DNA of 64,000 nucleotides from Lysobacter sp. BMK333-48F3. GTDB lineage: Bacteria > Pseudomonadota > Gammaproteobacteria > Xanthomonadales > Xanthomonadaceae. The position numbers and the translations under genes are program-made. The DNA is taken from contig NZ_JAIHOO010000001.1 of NCBI RefSeq assembly GCF_019733395.1, forward strand, positions 2,976,501 through 3,040,500, read 5' to 3'. Below are positions 59,499 through 64,000 of the stretch, piece after piece (position 1 is the first letter of the stretch; every line of letters begins with the position of its first letter). The notes beneath the pieces are model-generated. The model had not been told where the DNA came from. It was given only the letters and a program-made list of their open reading frames with translations, and did no database searches.

Positions 59499-59993
59499 CG
59501 CTAAAAGCAAATCCCCCGCGCTGCGGACATCGCTCGGCAACCCGCTTGCGCCGGGCGCTGGCCCCCTTTTTCAAAGGGGGCGATCGATGACGCGCTCGGT
59601 TCTCGGTGGCTCGATGCTCAGTGGCCCAGTGGCTCGGTGGCTCGGTGGACCGAAGGACCGCTTTTGCTGTTCCCCCATTTGGAAAAGGGTGAGAGCGTGC
59701 GCTTGCGAAGCGCCAGGTTCGCGCACGATCGAACGCCAGCAGGCTGTGCCTGCTGGCGTTCGATCGTGCGCGAACCTGGCGCTTCGCAAGCGCACGCTCT
59801 CACCCTTTTCCAAATGGGGGAACAGCAAAAGCGGTCCTTCGGTCCACCGAGCCACCGAGCCACTGGGCCACTGAGCATCGAGCCACCGAGAACCGAGCGC
59901 GTCATCGATCGCCCCCTTTGAAAAAGGGGGCCAGCGCCCGGCGCAAGCGGGTTGCCGAGCGATGTCCGCAGCGCGGGGGATTTGCTTTTAGCG
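59499..59993. repeat. 495-bp perfect palindrome (246-bp arms, 3-bp centre)
   Basis: Positions 59499-59744 and 59748-59993 are exact reverse complements over the full 246 bp with centre TGT at 59745-59747; I compared them base by base. Each arm contains, from outside in: AAAGCAAATCCCCC, a C-run/G-run hairpin (CCCCCTTTTTCAAAGGGGG), several GGTGGCTCGGTGG-like units, TTTTGCTGTTCCCCC and the two-hairpin element whose second hairpin (GCCAGCAGGC, TGT, GCCTGCTGGC) is the centre. Short identical frames on both strands inside are by-products. Confidence 0.93.
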
Positions 59994-60087
59994 TCCACCA
60001 CGATCTCCGTCGGCCCGACACACCGACCGCCTCCATACCCCCGCGTCCGCCCCGCGCCGGCGCGCTGTGCTAGATTGCGCGCGCTTT

Positions 60088-60340
60088 GCATCTGGTGCCG
60101 CTTCGCCGTCCGGCGACGCGGTTAAACGGGAAGCCGGTGCGTCCGCGATGCCGCGGACCAGTCCGGCGCTGCCCCTGCAACGGTAGGCGGGTAAAGCATC
60201 GGCACGTCGGCGACGGCTCCCGGGACGCGATCCAGCGCCTCGATCCGCGCCCGCCACAGCCACTGGAGCGTCCGCTCCGGGAAGGCGCCGATGCGCCGGG
60301 TTCGTCCCGGCCCCCGCAAGCCCGGAGACCGGCCGGTGCG
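60088..60340 (+). promoter_or_regulatory. Cobalamin (B12) riboswitch
   Basis: All conserved blocks of the AdoCbl-class riboswitch are present in order: GGTGCC (60094), GTTAAACGGGAAGCCGGTGC (60121-60140), GCTGCCCCTGCAACGGTA (60168-60185), GCCACTGG with GGGAAGGCGC in the middle arm, and the B12 box AAGCCCGGAGACCGGCC (60318-60334). It lies 125 bp before the CobN-like gene and points into it. It should lower expression when cobalamin is abundant. TAGATT at 60071-60076 could be its -10. Confidence 0.94.
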
Positions 60341-60464
60341 TATGCGGTGGACGTCGCGGAGGGCGGCGTCGCGCGCCCGTGCACCGGGTCCGTGGCCTGC
60401 CTCTGCGGTTTCGTTCGCCTCCTTCATCAGCTCCGCACAGGGCGTGCGGCGAGCGAGGCCGTCG

Positions 60465-63400
60465 ATGCGTGTTGCGCGTGGGTTTGTCGGGCGTGGGTTC
60501 CGTGAGCGGTTTCGTGGGCACGGATTCGAAGGACTGTGGCGCGCCTTGGGCGCAGCGGCCCTGTTGCTGTTCGCCGCCGCCGCGCCGGCCAAGACCGTGT
60601 TCGGCGTGGTCTCCGAGCGTGCCGCGCCGGAAGCGGCCGAGGCCGCGCGCGAACTGTTGGCCACCCGTCCCGGCGACCGCATCGTGCTGCGCACGCCGCA
60701 ACAGCTCGAAGCCCTGGACCGCGAACAACTGCGCGCACTGATCGGCGCCAGCGACGCCGTCGTCGCGGTGGCGTTGTTCGGCGAGCAAGGCGTACGCCTG
60801 CGCGAAGCGGCGGCCTGGCTGCGCCAGCGCGGCCGCGGCCCGCAGCGCCTGTACGCCTTCCATGGCGAAGCCGGCCTGACCCAGGCCAGCCATCGCGAGC
60901 GCCATGGCCTGGGCGCGTTCAGCGCCGCCGAACTGATCCGCGTCACCGCCGAGACGCCGCCGGCCGAACTGGTCCAGCGCGCCCGCGCCGACGCCTTCGC
61001 CGGCGAGTGGCTGGACCTGCGCGCGCTGTGGCGCGAGGGCGGCAGCCGCAATCTGCAGCGCAGCTACGCCTTCCTGCTCGACGGCGGCGCGGTGCCGGCG
61101 GCGCAGCCGCAGCCGGATCTGGTGCTGCGCCAGAACGGCGCGGTGGTCGCCGCGCCGGCCGCCGATACCCGGCCGTTGCTGGCGGTGCTGGATCTCAACA
61201 ACGCCGACGTCGCCACCGGCGACGCGCTGTGCGCACAGGCGCAGGCGCAGGGCCTGGCCTGCCTGGGCCTGTACGCGCGCTGGGGTGAGGCTTCGCTGCA
61301 GGCGGTGCAGAACCTGCGCGCGATGCTCGGCGCGCAGCCGCTGGCCGGGCTGGTGGTGCTGCAGGACTTCGTGGTCGGCGCCGCCGAAGGCCGCGACGCG
61401 GCGACCCGCGCGATCGCCGCGCTCGACGTGCCGGTGTTCAAGGCGATCCGTCTGCTCGACCGCAGCGAAGCGCAATGGCGCTTGTCCGGCGACGGCCTGC
61501 CGGCTTCCAGCGTGCAGTATCGGGTGGCGATGTCGGAGCTGCAGGGCAGCAGCCAGCCGATGGTGCTGGCCGCGGCCGGCGCGCCGCGCATCGACCCCCT
61601 GACCGGGGTGCGCCTGCAACGGCCCGAACCGCTCGGCGGCGAGATGCGCGCCCTGGTCGAGCGCGCCCAGCGCTGGCGCGCGCTGCGCGCCAAGCCGGCG
61701 AGCGAACGGCGCATCGCCCTGATCTACTACAACCACCCGCCGGGCCGGCAGAACATCGGCGCCGACAACCTCGACGTGCCGGCCTCGCTGCACGGCATGC
61801 TGCGGGCGATGCGCGCCGGCGGCTATCGCGTCGACGACTTGCCGGCCACGCCGGAGGCCCTGCTCGACCGGATGATGCAGACCGGCGTCAACACGCCCGA
61901 GGACGGCGGCGAACTGGCGGCTATGGCGACCCAGACGACCACGCTGTCGGGCGAGGATTACCGGCGCTGGTTCGCGACCCTGCCGGTAGCGGTGCAGGGC
62001 GAGGTCAGCGACGGCCCGCTGGCGCGCCTGCAGGCCCAGGTCGCGCTGGCGCGCGCCGGACACGAGACCGGGCTCGGCGAGCGCCGGGTGCGCGATGCCG
62101 AGCGCGAACTGCTGCATCTGCTCGAAGGCATCGACCACCCCGCGCGCGACGCGGCGCTGAGCGAGTTCCGCAGCCTGATCCAGGCGCATCTGCGCTGCCT
62201 CCAGACCGAGGGCGCGGCCGCCGACGCGCCCTGCGCCGAAGCCGAGGCTTCGCAGCGCCGGCTGCTGGCGCTGCAGGTGCCGGGCCTGCGCGGCTGGGGC
62301 CGCGCGCCGGGCAAGGTGATGGTGCACGACGACACCGTGGTGCTGCCGGGCCTGCGCCTGGGCAACGTGTTCCTCGGCCCGCAGCCGCCGCGCGGCTGGG
62401 AAGTCGACGAGGAACTGCTGCACGCCAACACCCAGATCCCGCCGCCGCACCAGTACCTGGCCTACTACCACTGGCTGCGCGATGTGTTCCGCGCCGACGC
62501 GATCGTCCATATCGGCCGCCATTCGACCTACGAATTCCTGCCCGGCAAGGCGGTCGGGCTGGCCGAAGACGACTACTCGCGGCTGATCGCCGGCGACGTG
62601 CCCGGGATCTATCCCTACATCGTCGACGGCGTCGGCGAAGGCACCCAGGCCAAGCGCCGCGGCCTGGCGGTGATGGTCGACCACCTGACTCCGCCGCTGG
62701 CGGCGACGCCGCTGTACGACCGCTTGCTGACCCTGCGCCAGTTGGTCGAAAGTTTCGAGAGCAGCAGCAGCGAGCCGCTGCGCGCCCAGGCCGCCAGCGA
62801 GATGCGCGCCCAGGTCGAGGCGCTGCAACTGCGCGCCGAACTGGAAGCGAGCATGGCCGACGTGCTCAAGGTGCGCGGGATCGGCTTCGAGCAGGCCGAC
62901 GACGACCTGCTCGCGCACGAGATCGGCCATTACCTGACCAAGCTGCAGGAAAAATTCATGCCGCACGGCCTGCACGTGTTCGGCCAGGCCTGGGATGCGG
63001 GCCAGCTCGACACCATGCTCGACTCGATGCGCGGCCTCGGCGAGCGCGACGCGCTGCGCGGCAAGCTGCTGGAATCGCCGCCGGCGGAAATGGCCGCCTG
63101 GCTGCACGGCCTGGACGGCGGTTTCGTCCAGCCGGGCAAGGGCAACGACCCGCTGCGCGCGCCCGAATCGCTGCCGACCGGGCGCAATTTCCACGGCCTG
63201 GACGGCGACGTGCTGCCCTCGCCGCTGGCCCAGCGCCTGGGCGCCGAACAGGCGGCGCGGGTGCTGGCGCGCAGCGACGGCCGCAGCGGCAGCGAGGGCG
63301 TGGTGCTGTGGGCCTCCGACGCGGTGCGCGACGAGGGCGTCATGGTCGGCTTCTCGCTGGCGCTGATGGGCGTGCAGCCGCGCTGGAACGCGCGCGGCAT

Positions 63401-64000
63401 CGTCCAGGGCCTGGAGCTCAAGCCGATGCCCAAGGGCCAGCCGCGCCGCGACGTCATCGTCACCACCTCGGGCCTGTTCCGCGATCTGTACCCGAACCTG
63501 GTGCTGCTGCTCGACCGCGGCGGCCGCCTGGCCTTGGCCGCCAGCGCCAAGACCCTGCGCGCGCAGCGCCCGGAACTGGCGCCGGCCTTGGCGGCGGCGC
63601 TGGCGCCGCTGGGCGAACAGGTCGAGTACGGCGACGAAGCGGTGGCCGGCAACGGCGTCGCCCGCGAATGGCTGCAGCGCACCGATAGTTTGCGGACCCA
63701 GGGCGTGGCCTTGGCCGACGCCGGCCGCGAGGCGGCCTGGCGCATCTTCGGCGACGCGCCGGGCGCGTACGGCGCCGGGGTCAATCGACTGACCGAACGC
63801 TCCGGCGCCTGGAGCGAGCGGCGTCAGATCGGCCGCGCTTATCTCAATCGCATGGGCCATGCCTACGGCCTCGACGCCGACGGCAGCGCCGCGCATCGCG
63901 CGTTCGAGATCGGCCTGGGCCGGATCGAGCGCAGCTACCACGGCCGCGCCTCGCACCTGTACGGCCTGCTCGACAACAACGACGCCTTCGATTATTTCGG
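60465..64000 (+). CDS. cobN: CobN-family protein with apparent signal peptide (3' end beyond window)
   Basis: An open frame runs from ATG at 60465 to the right edge without a stop (1178 residues visible). It belongs to the CobN/BchH large-subunit family: HIGRHSTYEFLPGK (682-695), where cobaltochelatases usually have HGTLEWLPGK, then PYIVDGVGEGTQAKRRG from 717 and DHLTPP. Residues 1-43 look like a secretion signal: a basic start (MRVARGFVGRGFRERFRGHG), a hydrophobic stretch (ALGAAALLLFAAAAPAK) and an Ala-rich end. The classical CobN is cytoplasmic, so this is unusual. It is downstream of the B12 riboswitch and probably handles cobalamin, cobalt or a related tetrapyrrole. GAGG lies 6-9 nt before the ATG. 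Confidence 0.85.
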   Translation, partial: MRVARGFVGRGFRERFRGHGFEGLWRALGAAALLLFAAAAPAKTVFGVVSERAAPEAAEAARELLATRPGDRIVLRTPQQLEALDREQLRALIGASDAVVAVALFGEQGVRLREAAAWLRQRGRGPQRLYAFHGEAGLTQASHRERHGLGAFSAAELIRVTAETPPAELVQRARADAFAGEWLDLRALWREGGSRNLQRSYAFLLDGGAVPAAQPQPDLVLRQNGAVVAAPAADTRPLLAVLDLNNADVATGDALCAQAQAQGLACLGLYARWGEASLQAVQNLRAMLGAQPLAGLVVLQDFVVGAAEGRDAATRAIAALDVPVFKAIRLLDRSEAQWRLSGDGLPASSVQYRVAMSELQGSSQPMVLAAAGAPRIDPLTGVRLQRPEPLGGEMRALVERAQRWRALRAKPASERRIALIYYNHPPGRQNIGADNLDVPASLHGMLRAMRAGGYRVDDLPATPEALLDRMMQTGVNTPEDGGELAAMATQTTTLSGEDYRRWFATLPVAVQGEVSDGPLARLQAQVALARAGHETGLGERRVRDAERELLHLLEGIDHPARDAALSEFRSLIQAHLRCLQTEGAAADAPCAEAEASQRRLLALQVPGLRGWGRAPGKVMVHDDTVVLPGLRLGNVFLGPQPPRGWEVDEELLHANTQIPPPHQYLAYYHWLRDVFRADAIVHIGRHSTYEFLPGKAVGLAEDDYSRLIAGDVPGIYPYIVDGVGEGTQAKRRGLAVMVDHLTPPLAATPLYDRLLTLRQLVESFESSSSEPLRAQAASEMRAQVEALQLRAELEASMADVLKVRGIGFEQADDDLLAHEIGHYLTKLQEKFMPHGLHVFGQAWDAGQLDTMLDSMRGLGERDALRGKLLESPPAEMAAWLHGLDGGFVQPGKGNDPLRAPESLPTGRNFHGLDGDVLPSPLAQRLGAEQAARVLARSDGRSGSEGVVLWASDAVRDEGVMVGFSLALMGVQPRWNARGIVQGLELKPMPKGQPRRDVIVTTSGLFRDLYPNLVLLLDRGGRLALAASAKTLRAQRPELAPALAAALAPLGEQVEYGDEAVAGNGVAREWLQRTDSLRTQGVALADAGREAAWRIFGDAPGAYGAGVNRLTERSGAWSERRQIGRAYLNRMGHAYGLDADGSAAHRAFEIGLGRIERSYHGRASHLYGLLDNNDAFDYF

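Noticed and set aside
59587..59921. Near-identical short frames on the two strands near 59.6-59.9 kb
   Set aside because: By-products of the perfect palindrome; no ribosome site and repeat-derived content.
59988..63956. A 1322-residue minus-strand frame opposite the CobN-like gene
   Set aside because: Low-complexity antisense product; it also covers the riboswitch. The plus-strand frame contains genuine CobN motifs.

Overview
The window is very GC-rich DNA with dense coding on both strands. The gene content (several TonB-dependent receptors, GreB-like factor, SpeG, intracellular PHB depolymerase, DUF885 and M16 peptidases) and the many dispersed hairpin and heptamer repeats point to a gammaproteobacterium of the Xanthomonadaceae/Lysobacteraceae, most likely a Lysobacter. 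That assignment is an inference from family content, not a database result. No rRNA, tRNA, CRISPR array, prophage or transposase was seen.

Layout. 1-3 kb: a left-edge partial gene and a two-gene NAD salvage operon (nadM-nadV, nicotinamide to NMN to NAD). 3-7.2 kb: two unrecognised membrane-anchored proteins (one with lower GC), an S4 RNA-binding protein, an MECR-like reductase, a MAPEG protein and a GIY-YIG protein. 7.4-11.4 kb: a lipid-desaturation locus with two different desaturases, a membrane SRPBCC protein and a small ArsR-type repressor. Near-identical AT-rich operators lie in front of both the arsR gene and the acyl-CoA desaturase operon. 11.4-16.9 kb: AraC regulator, serine hydrolase, GreB-like factor, membrane protein, DbpA helicase, DoxX. 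17.6-21.6 kb: M1 peptidase and a TonB receptor. 21.8-30 kb: TfoX-N protein, two LysR regulators each divergent from one likely target (cupin, SDR), EamA exporter, a cyclase with an N-terminal extension behind a heptamer array, DUF72-VOC operon, GFA protein. 30.4-34 kb: translationally coupled fdhD-YdeP molybdoenzyme operon with a small C-terminal partner gene. 34-48 kb: DUF885 lipoprotein, TonB receptor, DUF4349 lipoprotein, SpeG, cyclophilin, PadR-HAAS operon, PHB depolymerase, methyltransferase, HemJ/CopD-like protein. 48-59.5 kb: alkaline phosphatase, ArsR-like regulator, DAACS transporter, TonB-box-like lipoprotein, Nudix, paired M16 peptidases, membrane protein pair, FMN reductase, thioesterase. 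59.5-64 kb: a 495-bp perfect palindrome, a cobalamin riboswitch, and a CobN-family protein with an apparent signal peptide that runs off the right edge.

The most unusual material is in the intergenic DNA. There are two very long perfect inverted repeats (203-bp arms at about 30.2 kb; 246-bp arms at about 59.7 kb), a dispersed two-hairpin element whose three copies differ by compensatory base changes, a 40-bp palindrome present twice with a compensatory change, CCCGATT-type heptamer arrays, hexamer-headed C-run/G-run hairpins, and REP-like GTAGGAGCGGC pairs. All coordinates come from reading the sequence. Family names come from motif recognition; no searches were run.
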